The position numbers and the translations under genes are program-made. This document shows, in pieces, positions 54,083-62,297 of a stretch of DNA of 64,000 nt. Each line of letters starts with the position of its first letter. Position 1 is the first letter of the stretch. The stretch is taken from the NCBI RefSeq assembly GCF_025149915.1, contig NZ_CP102278.1, positions 1,348,001 to 1,412,000 on the forward strand, given 5' to 3'. This DNA comes from Coprococcus eutactus (GTDB taxonomy: Bacteria > Bacillota > Clostridia > Lachnospirales > Lachnospiraceae). Under the pieces are notes generated by a model. The model searched no databases and was not told the DNA's origin. It was given only the letters and a program-made list of their open reading frames with translations.

Positions 54083-55522
54083 ATGTATAACGAAGAGAAG
54101 AAATTGATAACTGATATACAGAGAAAGAAGGATCTTGATAGTAATTTGGGATTATTTGCAGATGTTGCATTCAAGGCGAATTTTGAATATGCATGCCATA
54201 AGTTCACACTAAACTATCTGACACTCAAGGATATGCATTTGGATGGTGATATCCCGGACGATCCATATATAGCACATTGCCAGACAGTAATAGATAAGCT
54301 GGTGAGCGACTACATTGCAGATTATCAGACAGAAGCTCATGACGGCAAGTATCAGGCAGCTGACGCTGACATCAGATTGATATCCGAGGTGAGGGATACG
54401 ATCACGAGCAAGATGAAGGTGCTCACATCATACACGGATGCTTTCGAGATGTATGAATATATTTTAAATAGAAAAGAATACAGCTACCAGGAGAATATGA
54501 CGGATGATCTTCAGGCTGAACTTGACGGGATTGATGTCAGTGAATTCGCGGATGAGATATTCAGATTTGTGTTTGCCGATTCGGACAAGGTGGCGATCAA
54601 CTCCAAGCTGCAGTCTCTCATAGGTCAGCTTCCCATCCGTATGACAAAGAACAGATTTTACGATATACTTGGAGATACTCTTGATATATACAATGGGGTG
54701 GAGAAGGAATCTCTAGATCAGTTTATAGATATGGTTGAGAGCACAGCCCTTATAAAGCTTCCGGAGGGATTTGAGACTGAGTATCCGGATCTCTACACAG
54801 CCCTTGGAATACTTAAGAACGCTGATTATACAGATCTTGATGCTGAGAATTACAGAAAGCTTGCTGATGTGCTTGACAGGAGTGCACAGTTCCTCAATTC
54901 AGTGGTTACAGAGTATATGCTCATCGTGGAACTGGTGAACGATCTGTATGTCATGCTTCTAGCTATCTCTGCAAGGGATGATACGTCAGACAAGTGTCAT
55001 AAGGCTATGGATGTCATTGCAAATGCCATGAAGGCTGATGATGGCGATCTTGAGGCTGTATACACCATGCTAAACGATATAGTTGGTGAGCAGGAGAATG
55101 CGGGAGAGCATAAGGTCATGCTGGAATCGGCAGTTTATGACATAACGACAGGATATATGGAAGAGATAGCAGAAAATGGCCTTGAGGCGACTTTCAGAGC
55201 TCTTGAGACGATGGACAAGTTACTGTCCGGAAGTATGTTTGTTGATATAAGCAACGTTGCGATAGCAGGGGTTCTCAAGGTCGACAGTGATTATATCGCT
55301 GCCTGCAAAGAGAAGCTGGCAAATGAGTTCGCAGAGCTGTTTACTGGTAATTCCATGACGGTGAACAGGGCTATCATGGCGAAGATACTCTCAAATATTC
55401 CTGTATTTTTCAATACAACGGATGAGATCAAAGAGTATATTCAGGGAGCACTCTCAAGGTGCAGGGAGCAGAGCGAGCTTTTGGCTGATTATATAGTGAT
55501 AAAACAGATGATGGAAGAATAA
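54083..55522 (+). CDS. Unknown 479-residue helical protein
   Basis: A cytoplasmic, mostly helical protein (signals such as RKKDLDSNLGLFADVAFKAN, YMLIVELVNDLYVMLLA). No motif was recognised. ATG 54083 has AGGGATTAAAAG upstream. It lies 27 bases after the rhomboid-like gene, so the two are probably co-transcribed; the next gene, 55 bases after its stop, is also small and hydrophilic. The conserved group rhomboid-like/helical/112-residue/DUF2953/GerW may form one transcription unit. Confidence 0.72.
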   Translation: MYNEEKKLITDIQRKKDLDSNLGLFADVAFKANFEYACHKFTLNYLTLKDMHLDGDIPDDPYIAHCQTVIDKLVSDYIADYQTEAHDGKYQAADADIRLISEVRDTITSKMKVLTSYTDAFEMYEYILNRKEYSYQENMTDDLQAELDGIDVSEFADEIFRFVFADSDKVAINSKLQSLIGQLPIRMTKNRFYDILGDTLDIYNGVEKESLDQFIDMVESTALIKLPEGFETEYPDLYTALGILKNADYTDLDAENYRKLADVLDRSAQFLNSVVTEYMLIVELVNDLYVMLLAISARDDTSDKCHKAMDVIANAMKADDGDLEAVYTMLNDIVGEQENAGEHKVMLESAVYDITTGYMEEIAENGLEATFRALETMDKLLSGSMFVDISNVAIAGVLKVDSDYIAACKEKLANEFAELFTGNSMTVNRAIMAKILSNIPVFFNTTDEIKEYIQGALSRCREQSELLADYIVIKQMMEE

Positions 55523-55577
55523 ACTAATAGTATGTATTATCTATACGTCCAAGCTGGGGCGTTAGCAGGTGAAAAGG

Positions 55578-55907
55578 ATGGTCATTGACGATAAATTCTA
55601 TGTCGGAGGAGCGAGAGACCGGCAAATCATAAGAATGGTCAGAGGAATAAGAAGATTTCATAAGGTCAGATATGTGCCGGGGGTGTTTGTTGTGACGCTT
55701 CCGCTCTTTGACGATGGAATACTAGAGATATATGAACTCAATGAGCTCAGACAGAAGGTGTACAGAGATATGGAGAATTCTATACATATAGTTGGTGCCG
55801 CACCTTCCAGAGTCCAGGCTATATGGCTCGTCAGGGATATTATAGATGATATATATAGAAAGACTGGAGATGTCGACGTGAAAGGTTTCTTTGACGCTGA
55901 AGTCTAA
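55578..55907 (+). CDS. Unknown 109-residue protein
   Basis: A small protein, alternating strands and helices (FYVGGARDRQIIRMVRGIRR, VPGVFVVTLPLFDDGILEIYEL). ATG 55578 or GTG 55569 may be the start; AGGTG lies at a good distance from the ATG. No known family. Short intergenic distances on both sides fit an operon with the DUF2953 and GerW genes. Confidence 0.6.
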   Translation: MVIDDKFYVGGARDRQIIRMVRGIRRFHKVRYVPGVFVVTLPLFDDGILEIYELNELRQKVYRDMENSIHIVGAAPSRVQAIWLVRDIIDDIYRKTGDVDVKGFFDAEV

Positions 55908-55918
55908 GGGGATGGAAC

Positions 55919-56890
55919 ATGCATATAGTCTTACTGATATTAAAAATATTACTAATAATAGTGTTGTCGATTATAGGGCTGGTGCTTCTGCTTGCACTGC
56001 TTGTTCTGTTTGCCCCTGTCAGATATAAAATGTATGTCAGAAAGCAGGATGATATATGGGCGAAGCTGACGGCTAGATGGCTTGGGTTTGTGCTGTGCTT
56101 CAAACTGGTGTATGATCAGGGGGAAGGACTGAATTACAGGCTGAGACTGTTTGGCGGTACGCTGTTTGGCTCAGAAAAAAAAGAGCCGCGAAGAGGGAAA
56201 AAGAGTGCCAGACCTGCTGATGATTACGATGACAATAGTATAGAAGCGGGAAATTTGGATACAGATATTGATAATACAGATATTGATAATACAGCCAACA
56301 ATATAGAAGATATAGAAAATACAACTGAAGGAGATTTAGAATTTGAGAGGAATTTCCCATCGGCGGACAGTGAGGACAGGGAGTTTCTTCTTGAAGACAA
56401 AGAGTTTGAGAAGAAAACAGAAGGTATATTTGGAAAGATAGGCAGAAAGATAGATTCTTTGTGCAAGCATATAGCAGACAAATATAAAAATATATCTGAG
56501 AAAGTATCAGGTCTTAAAAAGAAAAAAGATGGCTATACTAAACTTGTGAACAATGTGAGAACAAAGGAGGCTTTCAGAGTCGCCAAAGTCCAGCTTATAG
56601 CATTGTTAAAGCATCTTAAGCCGTCTGTGCTCAAGGGACAGATAACCTATGGAACCGGAGATCCGGCATCCACGGGACAGAATCTCGGATACATGAGTGT
56701 TCTGTTTCCACTGTATTACGATCACATTGACATAACACCGGATTTTGAGAATGAGATACTTGAAGGAGATTTCATGATGAAGGGTCGGATAATAGTGTGG
56801 TCGGTTGGGTGGTGTGTGCTCAAAGTTATATGGAATAAGAATGTAAAGATAACAATATCACGCTTTAAGAAGATATCGGGAGGAAATTGA
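55919..56890 (+). CDS. DUF2953 membrane protein (YtfI-like)
   Basis: A 323-residue protein. A hydrophobic N-terminal segment (about 1-33, LLILKILLIIVLSIIGLVLL) is followed by a beta-rich DUF2953 domain (APVRYKMYVRKQDD, AKLTARWLGFVLCFKL) and a long, acidic, low-complexity insert (IDNTDIDNTANNIEDIEN, about 115-160). The C-terminal part contains LKPSVLKGQITYGTGDPAST, which is conserved. In Bacillus subtilis the related YtfI is encoded just before ytfJ, and the same order appears here, with a one-base gap to the GerW gene. Confidence 0.85.
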   Translation: MHIVLLILKILLIIVLSIIGLVLLLALLVLFAPVRYKMYVRKQDDIWAKLTARWLGFVLCFKLVYDQGEGLNYRLRLFGGTLFGSEKKEPRRGKKSARPADDYDDNSIEAGNLDTDIDNTDIDNTANNIEDIENTTEGDLEFERNFPSADSEDREFLLEDKEFEKKTEGIFGKIGRKIDSLCKHIADKYKNISEKVSGLKKKKDGYTKLVNNVRTKEAFRVAKVQLIALLKHLKPSVLKGQITYGTGDPASTGQNLGYMSVLFPLYYDHIDITPDFENEILEGDFMMKGRIIVWSVGWCVLKVIWNKNVKITISRFKKISGGN

Positions 56891-56891
56891 T

Positions 56892-57308
56892 ATGGCAAAT
56901 AACAATATTGAAGGAACGCTTAGTACACTTTTTAACGGCATGGATGGTTTTATTTCATCAAAGTCAGTGGTTGGGGAGCCTGTATACGTGGGTGACACGA
57001 TCATAATTCCTCTTGTAGATGTGAATTTCGGCATGGCAGCCGGTGCGTTCAACAAGCAGGACAGCAACAAAGCAGCTGGAGGTATAGGTGCAAAGATGAG
57101 CCCATCAGCGGTGCTTGTCATAGCAAATGGCAGTACAAGGCTTGTCAACCTTAAGAATCAGGATGCTGTGACCAAGATAATCGATATGGCCCCGGAGGTT
57201 ATTGACAAGGTTGTAGGGCTTTTCAGGAAAGACAAAACAGACGAGGAGAATGCAGTGGATCAGGCTATAGATGAGATGGCACAGTCGGAGGATAAAGTAG
57301 TACAGTAA
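56892..57308 (+). CDS. ytfJ: GerW-family sporulation-linked protein (YtfJ)
   Basis: A 138-residue protein of the GerW/YtfJ family. NIEGTLSTLFNGMDGFISSK, VGEPVYVGDTIIIPLVDVNF and GGIGAKMSPSAVLVI are the family signature. In spore-formers it is made in the forespore and needed for germination, but many non-sporulating Lachnospiraceae keep it. ATG 56892 follows GGGAGG. A strong hairpin ends the operon. Confidence 0.93.
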   Translation: MANNNIEGTLSTLFNGMDGFISSKSVVGEPVYVGDTIIIPLVDVNFGMAAGAFNKQDSNKAAGGIGAKMSPSAVLVIANGSTRLVNLKNQDAVTKIIDMAPEVIDKVVGLFRKDKTDEENAVDQAIDEMAQSEDKVVQ

Positions 57309-57324
57309 TTCTGCATTATTAAAG

Positions 57325-57372
57325 AATCACCACATATAATGATAGTAAATCATTATGGTGGTGATTTTTATT
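57325..57372 (+). terminator. Terminator of the ytfJ operon
   Basis: AATCACCAC (57325-57333) pairs with GTGGTGATT (57358-57366), with an inner ATAATGA/TCATTAT stem, followed by TTTATTT. Confidence 0.85.
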
Positions 57373-57507
57373 TGGCGTAAATATTGTGGTTATGCATTTT
57401 TTTTTACGGCGGTTGGAGTTGTGATCGGATATTTTATAAGTGGGTTTGTCCAGTTTCTGATCATAGTGATACTGCTTTTATTATCATATATATTTTCATG
57501 CAGATAG
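57361..57507 (+). CDS. Possible small membrane protein starting inside the terminator
   Basis: A 48-codon GTG frame is open from 57361 to the TAG at 57505-57507. The peptide (MIFIWRKYCGYAFFFTAVG... then GYFISGFVQFLIIVILLLLS) has two hydrophobic segments and the WRKxCGYA start seen in small clostridial membrane proteins. The start lies in the terminator stem and has no clear ribosome binding site, so it may be a chance frame or belong to read-through transcripts. The stretch 57309-57649 otherwise holds only the two terminators. Confidence 0.35.
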   Translation: MIFIWRKYCGYAFFFTAVGVVIGYFISGFVQFLIIVILLLLSYIFSCR

Positions 57508-57573
57508 GGTAGTGGCATGCAGGGGGCGAGTGTGCCTGGTATGAGGGCAATCGATTGTCAATGAGTATGGGAC

Positions 57574-57620
57574 AAAAAAATAAGAGCAGCGATCTTATAA
57601 ATCACTGCTCTTATTTTATC
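57574..57620 (-). terminator. Terminator of rpmB
   Basis: ATAAGAGCAG (57580-57589) and GAT pair with ATC and CTGCTCTTAT (57605-57614), with one mismatch; read from the minus strand the stem is followed by a T-run (57579-57574). It can work in both directions. Confidence 0.75.
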
Positions 57621-57649
57621 AGAACTGAATCGGTGATATTATGCAAATA

Positions 57650-57835
57650 TTATGCACGCTCGACCTTACCAGATCTTAAGCAAGATGTGCAAACATAAAT
57701 CTTTTTAGGTGTTCCATCAACTACAGCCTTAACAGCTTTAACATTTGACTTCCACATCTTGTTTGCTCTTCTATGAGAGTGGCTCACTTTGATACCGAAA
57801 TGAGCACCTTTATCACAAATTGAACATTTTGCCAT
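57650..57835 (-). CDS. rpmB: 50S ribosomal protein L28
   Basis: A 61-residue L28. MAKCSICDKGAHFGIKVSHS followed by HRRANKMWKSNVKAVKAV is the signature, and the two CXXC pairs (CSIC and CTSC, with the Cys of residues about 50-53) identify the zinc-type form. ATG 57835 follows GAAGGAGGTGC; the open frame upstream to 57895 is leader. It has its own promoter on the minus strand, divergent from the yloU operon. Confidence 0.97.
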   Translation of the reverse strand: MAKCSICDKGAHFGIKVSHSHRRANKMWKSNVKAVKAVVDGTPKKIYVCTSCLRSGKVERA

Positions 57836-57905
57836 AATAGCACCTCCTTCAACGAATAAACTAATTGAATAAACCAACTTACCTTCTAAGTTCACAACAA
57901 GACAT

Positions 57906-57934
57906 ATAATAGCAGATTATTTTTCTATATGCAA
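57906..57934 (-). promoter_or_regulatory. Promoter of rpmB
   Basis: Minus strand: TTGCAT (57934-57929), a 17-base spacer and TATTAT (57911-57906), with a leader of about 65 bases. Confidence 0.6.
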
Positions 57935-58047
57935 GCATAAAATTTATTTTAATGAAAAATATTGAATTATGAGGGATGCGACACATGGGAATAGGGTGAG
58001 AACTCATATGTAAATAATGGAAATGCACTGTGAGATAGCGTCATTTC

Positions 58048-58075
58048 TTGAAATTTTGCTTAACTATGATATAAT
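58048..58075 (+). promoter_or_regulatory. Promoter of the yloU-fakA-recG operon
   Basis: TTGAAA (58048-58053), a 16-base spacer and TATAAT (58070-58075), 43 bases before the yloU start codon. Confidence 0.6.
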
Positions 58076-58118
58076 CAATAAATAACTATGTAATTAACTC
58101 GATAGAAAGGAGTTAGCC

Positions 58119-58478
58119 ATGAAAGAGTATATAAATGGAGATAACGGAAAGGTAAGCATAGATGAGAGTGTTGTGGCTCAGGTAGCAGGACTGACAGCCC
58201 TTGACTGTTTTGGAATTGTAGGAATGGGAATCGTCAGTGTCAAGGATGGAATAGTAAAACAGCTTCGAAGAGACAATGTGTCGAGAGGCGTGAATGTAAG
58301 ATTTGATGAGAATGGCGACATTGTGATAGAACTTCATATAGTTGTGGCTTATGGCGTGAGTATAAAGGCTGTCACGGACAACCTGATGCAGTCAGTGAAG
58401 TATAAGGTAGAAGATTTCACTTCATTCAAGGTAAGTCAGATCAATGTGTTTGTCGAAGATGTAAAAGTAATGGATTAA
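58119..58478 (+). CDS. yloU: Asp23/Gls24-family protein (YloU)
   Basis: A 119-residue Asp23/Gls24-family protein (DUF322). GKVSIDESVVAQVAGLTALD, then CFGIVGMG and ELHIVVAYGVSIKAVTDNL are typical. These proteins are linked to envelope or alkaline-shock functions and are usually encoded just before the DAK2-domain fatty acid kinase, as here. ATG 58119 follows AAAGGAGT. Confidence 0.92.
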   Translation: MKEYINGDNGKVSIDESVVAQVAGLTALDCFGIVGMGIVSVKDGIVKQLRRDNVSRGVNVRFDENGDIVIELHIVVAYGVSIKAVTDNLMQSVKYKVEDFTSFKVSQINVFVEDVKVMD

Positions 58479-58508
58479 GTAATGGATTAGTTTGGAGGAT
58501 ACAGAGAA

Positions 58509-60200
58509 GTGAGTAATACGATCGATGCACTTACGCTCAAGAAAGCATTTATAGCGGGTGCTAACAACCTGGATAAGAATAAGGAATATATAAATGAATT
58601 GAATGTATTCCCTGTGCCTGATGGAGACACTGGAACCAATATGACATTAACGATACTGTCAGCGGTCAGGGAGGTTGAAGCAGCTCCTGATGATATGAAA
58701 TCTATTGCAAAGGCGATGTCGACAGGTTCACTTAGAGGTGCAAGGGGTAATTCAGGTGTTATATTATCCCAGCTTTTAAGAGGATTCAGCAAGAAGGTTC
58801 AGGACAGCAGATCTATAGATGTACACGATATAGCAGATGCATTTCAAAAGGCAGTTGAGACAGCGTACAAGGCTGTCATGAAGCCAAAGGAGGGAACTAT
58901 CCTCACTGTTGCAAAGGGCGTTGCTACAAAGGCGAGAGAGTGTGCAGATGCAGATATGTCACTGGAGCAGTTCTGTGATGAGGTTATAGAGTATGGTGAT
59001 GCGGTTCTCGATTCAACACCTGAGATGCTTCCGGTGTTGAAAGAGGCAGGAGTTGTTGACTCAGGCGGACAGGGACTTATGGTGGTCCTCAAGGGCGCTG
59101 TGGACTGTCTCATGGGCCGTGTGACAGTGGAACTCAACAAGAGTACAGGAGCGGTCAATGTAAAGAAGTCCAGCACTGGTGCAGGAAATGATGGGATTTC
59201 TACAGCTGATATAAAGTTTGGATATTGTACAGAATTTATAATAAATCTTGAAAAAACTTACGGTGAGGCCGAGGAGGACGACCTTAAGAGTTTTCTTGAG
59301 TCCATAGGAGATTCTATCGTCTGCGTATCCCTCGATGATATAGTGAAGATCCATGTTCACACCAATCATCCAGGACAGGCGTTTGAGAAGGGACTCACCC
59401 TTGGTTATCTTACAAATATGAAGATCGACAATATGCGTATAGAGCATCACGAGAGAGTTATCAGTCAGTCTGAGCGCGATGAAGCGGAGAAGCAGGAAGA
59501 GGAGAGACAGCAGAGAAAGACAGCACATGCAGAGCCACGCAAGAAATATGGATTTATAACAGTATCCATGGGAGATGGATTGAAGAAGCTTTTTGAGGAG
59601 CTTGGAGCAGATTATGTCATTGAGGGCGGTCAGACAATGAATCCTAGTACTGAAGATATGCTCAATGCCATAGATGTGGTCAATGCGGAGAATATATTTA
59701 TACTTCCAAATAACAAGAACGTTGTGCTTGCAGCAAACCAGGCGGCAACCCTGTGCGAGGACAAGAATATAATCGTTGTACCTACAGCAAATGCACCACA
59801 GGGAATAAGCGCTATGATAGCATTTGACAGCACTGTGGATGTCCAGGAGAACAGATCATCCATGAAGGCTGCAGTGAAGAATGTGAAGAGTGGACAGGTG
59901 ACATACTCAGTGAGGGATACGTCTATAGACGGCAAGGCTATCAAAGAGGGAGATATCATGGGCATAGGAGACAAGGGACTTGTCAGTGTCGGAAATGATA
60001 TTGAACAGGTCACATTTGATCTTATTGCTGATGCGGTGGATGATGAGGCTGAGGTTATAAGCATTTACAGCGGTGCTGATGTTTCTGATGAGGATGCGGA
60101 GAAACTGGCAGACAGGGTCGAGGAGACATATCCGGATGTGGATGTTCAGCATTACTATGGAGGACAGCCTATATATTATTATATAGTTTCGGTTGAATAG
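58509..60200 (+). CDS. fakA: DAK2-domain fatty acid kinase subunit FakA (YloV)
   Basis: A 563-residue member of the YloV/FakA family. The N-terminal DhaL/DAK2 domain (about 1-200) has NVFPVPDGDTGTNMTLTI and SLRGARGNSGVILSQLLRGF, the ATP-binding kinase core; the middle and C-terminal domains (about 230-560, EKYGFITVSMGDGLKKLF and ILPNNKNVVLAANQA) contact FakB carriers. FakA phosphorylates FakB-bound fatty acids. GTG 58509 follows TTGGAGGATACAGAGAA. No fakB is in the window, so it must work with carriers encoded elsewhere. recG comes next. Confidence 0.93.
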   Translation: MSNTIDALTLKKAFIAGANNLDKNKEYINELNVFPVPDGDTGTNMTLTILSAVREVEAAPDDMKSIAKAMSTGSLRGARGNSGVILSQLLRGFSKKVQDSRSIDVHDIADAFQKAVETAYKAVMKPKEGTILTVAKGVATKARECADADMSLEQFCDEVIEYGDAVLDSTPEMLPVLKEAGVVDSGGQGLMVVLKGAVDCLMGRVTVELNKSTGAVNVKKSSTGAGNDGISTADIKFGYCTEFIINLEKTYGEAEEDDLKSFLESIGDSIVCVSLDDIVKIHVHTNHPGQAFEKGLTLGYLTNMKIDNMRIEHHERVISQSERDEAEKQEEERQQRKTAHAEPRKKYGFITVSMGDGLKKLFEELGADYVIEGGQTMNPSTEDMLNAIDVVNAENIFILPNNKNVVLAANQAATLCEDKNIIVVPTANAPQGISAMIAFDSTVDVQENRSSMKAAVKNVKSGQVTYSVRDTSIDGKAIKEGDIMGIGDKGLVSVGNDIEQVTFDLIADAVDDEAEVISIYSGADVSDEDAEKLADRVEETYPDVDVQHYYGGQPIYYYIVSVE

Positions 60201-60230
60201 ACAGATATATATCTGTTATGAGGTGGATAT

Positions 60231-62267
60231 ATGGTACTTGGCGACTCGATAAAGACGATAAAGGGAATAGGCGATAAGACGGCGGCAGCCATGTCTAAGC
60301 TGGGGATATATACAGTGTCTGATCTTTTGATGTATTACCCCAGAACGTATATATCCTATGAGGATCCTGTTGATATAGAGAACCTGCAGACTGGAATGCG
60401 GCAGTCGGTCAGGGTGATGATCAACAGCAGAGTTGAAGTCAGAAAGGTCAGAGGGTTAACCATATCCATTGTCTATGCAAAAGATTTTTCAGGGACAATT
60501 AAGCTGATGTGGTTTAATTGTCCTTTTTTGCGTAATTTCTTTCATATAGGTCAGGAGTTTGTATTTTCCGGAGAAGTTTCATACAAAAGCGGCATGATGA
60601 CAATGACACAGCCGGAGTATTACACCCCGGACAAATACAGTGAGCTGACAAATGTATGGCAGCCGGTGTACACCGTGACGCCGGGAATAACATCAAAGAC
60701 CATCCAGAAAGCGGCTAGAAACGCCCTTCCGGCAGCGTCAGGACTGGTGGATTATCTCCCTGAAGATGTACTCTCAGAGTATGGGATAATGGATCTTCCG
60801 GAGGCTGTAGCTTCCATACATTTTCCTGCGGATGAGTATCACCTCAAACTGGCAGTAAAGAGAATTGCATTTGATGAATTTTATGGATTTATATCGGATA
60901 TGCACAGGTTAAAGTCGGATTTTGCCGGCTATAGAAATGAATGTGTTATATCTTGTGACGAAGAAGTAAGGCGTTTTATAGAAAAACTTAGTTTTACACT
61001 GACAAATGCCCAGATGAACGCTGTTCGTGATATGCTGGAGGATATGTCGTCGGATCATGTCATGAACAGGCTGATACAGGGTGATGTCGGATCCGGCAAA
61101 ACCATTGTGGCTGCTGTGGGACTTTTTGCCGCTGCGGTCAGTGGTTGGCAGGGCGTTATAATGGCACCAACAGAGGTTCTGGCAGTGCAGCATTACAAGG
61201 AGCTTCACGCTCAGTTCGAGCCGTATGGAATATCTGTCGGTCTGCTGACTGGTTCCATGACTGTAAAGGAAAAGAGACTTATGTATCAGGATATAAAAAA
61301 TGGAGATGTGTCTGTGATCGTTGGAACACACGCACTGATACAGGATAAGGTCGAGTATAACAGGCTGGGGCTGGTAGTAACTGATGAACAGCACAGATTC
61401 GGTGTCAAGCAGCGCGAAAAGCTTACGGAAAAGGGAGGACATCCTCATACGCTTGTCATGAGTGCAACTCCGATACCGAGAACTCTGGCGATCATAATGT
61501 ACGGAGATCTGGACATATCTGTTATAGATGAGCTTCCGGCGGGCAGAATACCGATAAAGAACTGCGTGGTTGATGAGAGTTACAGGAAAACGGCGCAGAG
61601 TTTTATCATGAAGGAAGTGAGTAAGGGGCATCAGGTGTATATAGTGTGTCCTATGGTGGAAGCCAGCGAAGTGCTTGACGATGTTGCAAATGTAACTGAG
61701 TACACGGAGGAGCTTCGGGAGACGTTAAGGAGCCAGTATGGCGGCGATATACAGGTGACATGTCTTCACGGCAAGATGAAGGCGGATGAGAAAAATGCCA
61801 TACTGGATGATTTTTCGAATGGCAGTATAAGTATACTCGTGTCTACGACTGTAATTGAGGTTGGTATCAACAATCCAAATGCAACGGTCATGATGGTGGA
61901 AAATGCGGAGCGGTTTGGACTTGCGCAGCTACATCAGCTGAGAGGCCGTGTTGGCCGTGGAAAACTTCAGTCTTACTGTATATTTGTGAGCGGCAAGAAG
62001 GATAAGGATACCATGGAAAGACTTGAGGTTCTTGAGAAGTCGAACGATGGGTTTTATATTGCCGGTGAGGATCTGAAGATGAGGGGGCCTGGTGACTTCT
62101 TTGGCATAAGACAGAGCGGAGAGGTCATGTTTAAGATCGGAGATATCTATAACCATGCCGATATGCTGAAGGCGGCGCAGAAGATATATGAAGATCATGG
62201 AGCTGAGATAGACAGGACAATTGAGGAAAAGGGAATCTATAATAGATATTTTCAGCCGGTTCTGTAG
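60231..62267 (+). CDS. recG: ATP-dependent DNA helicase RecG
   Basis: RecG remodels stalled forks and branched DNA. The N-terminal wedge/OB part (about 1-230) has TIKGIGDKTAAAMSKLGIYT and the OB segment MINSRVEVRK; the helicase core has QGDVGSGKTIVA (Walker A), TDEQHRFGVKQREKL (motif II DEQH), MSATPIPRTLAI, GRVGRGKLQSYC (motif VI) and the C-terminal TRG region (FFGIRQSGEVMFKIGDI). 678 residues is normal. ATG 60231 follows GAGGTGG. Confidence 0.97.
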   Translation: MVLGDSIKTIKGIGDKTAAAMSKLGIYTVSDLLMYYPRTYISYEDPVDIENLQTGMRQSVRVMINSRVEVRKVRGLTISIVYAKDFSGTIKLMWFNCPFLRNFFHIGQEFVFSGEVSYKSGMMTMTQPEYYTPDKYSELTNVWQPVYTVTPGITSKTIQKAARNALPAASGLVDYLPEDVLSEYGIMDLPEAVASIHFPADEYHLKLAVKRIAFDEFYGFISDMHRLKSDFAGYRNECVISCDEEVRRFIEKLSFTLTNAQMNAVRDMLEDMSSDHVMNRLIQGDVGSGKTIVAAVGLFAAAVSGWQGVIMAPTEVLAVQHYKELHAQFEPYGISVGLLTGSMTVKEKRLMYQDIKNGDVSVIVGTHALIQDKVEYNRLGLVVTDEQHRFGVKQREKLTEKGGHPHTLVMSATPIPRTLAIIMYGDLDISVIDELPAGRIPIKNCVVDESYRKTAQSFIMKEVSKGHQVYIVCPMVEASEVLDDVANVTEYTEELRETLRSQYGGDIQVTCLHGKMKADEKNAILDDFSNGSISILVSTTVIEVGINNPNATVMMVENAERFGLAQLHQLRGRVGRGKLQSYCIFVSGKKDKDTMERLEVLEKSNDGFYIAGEDLKMRGPGDFFGIRQSGEVMFKIGDIYNHADMLKAAQKIYEDHGAEIDRTIEEKGIYNRYFQPVL

Positions 62268-62297
62268 CTGTTATATTATTTGAAAACGGGGGTAAAT

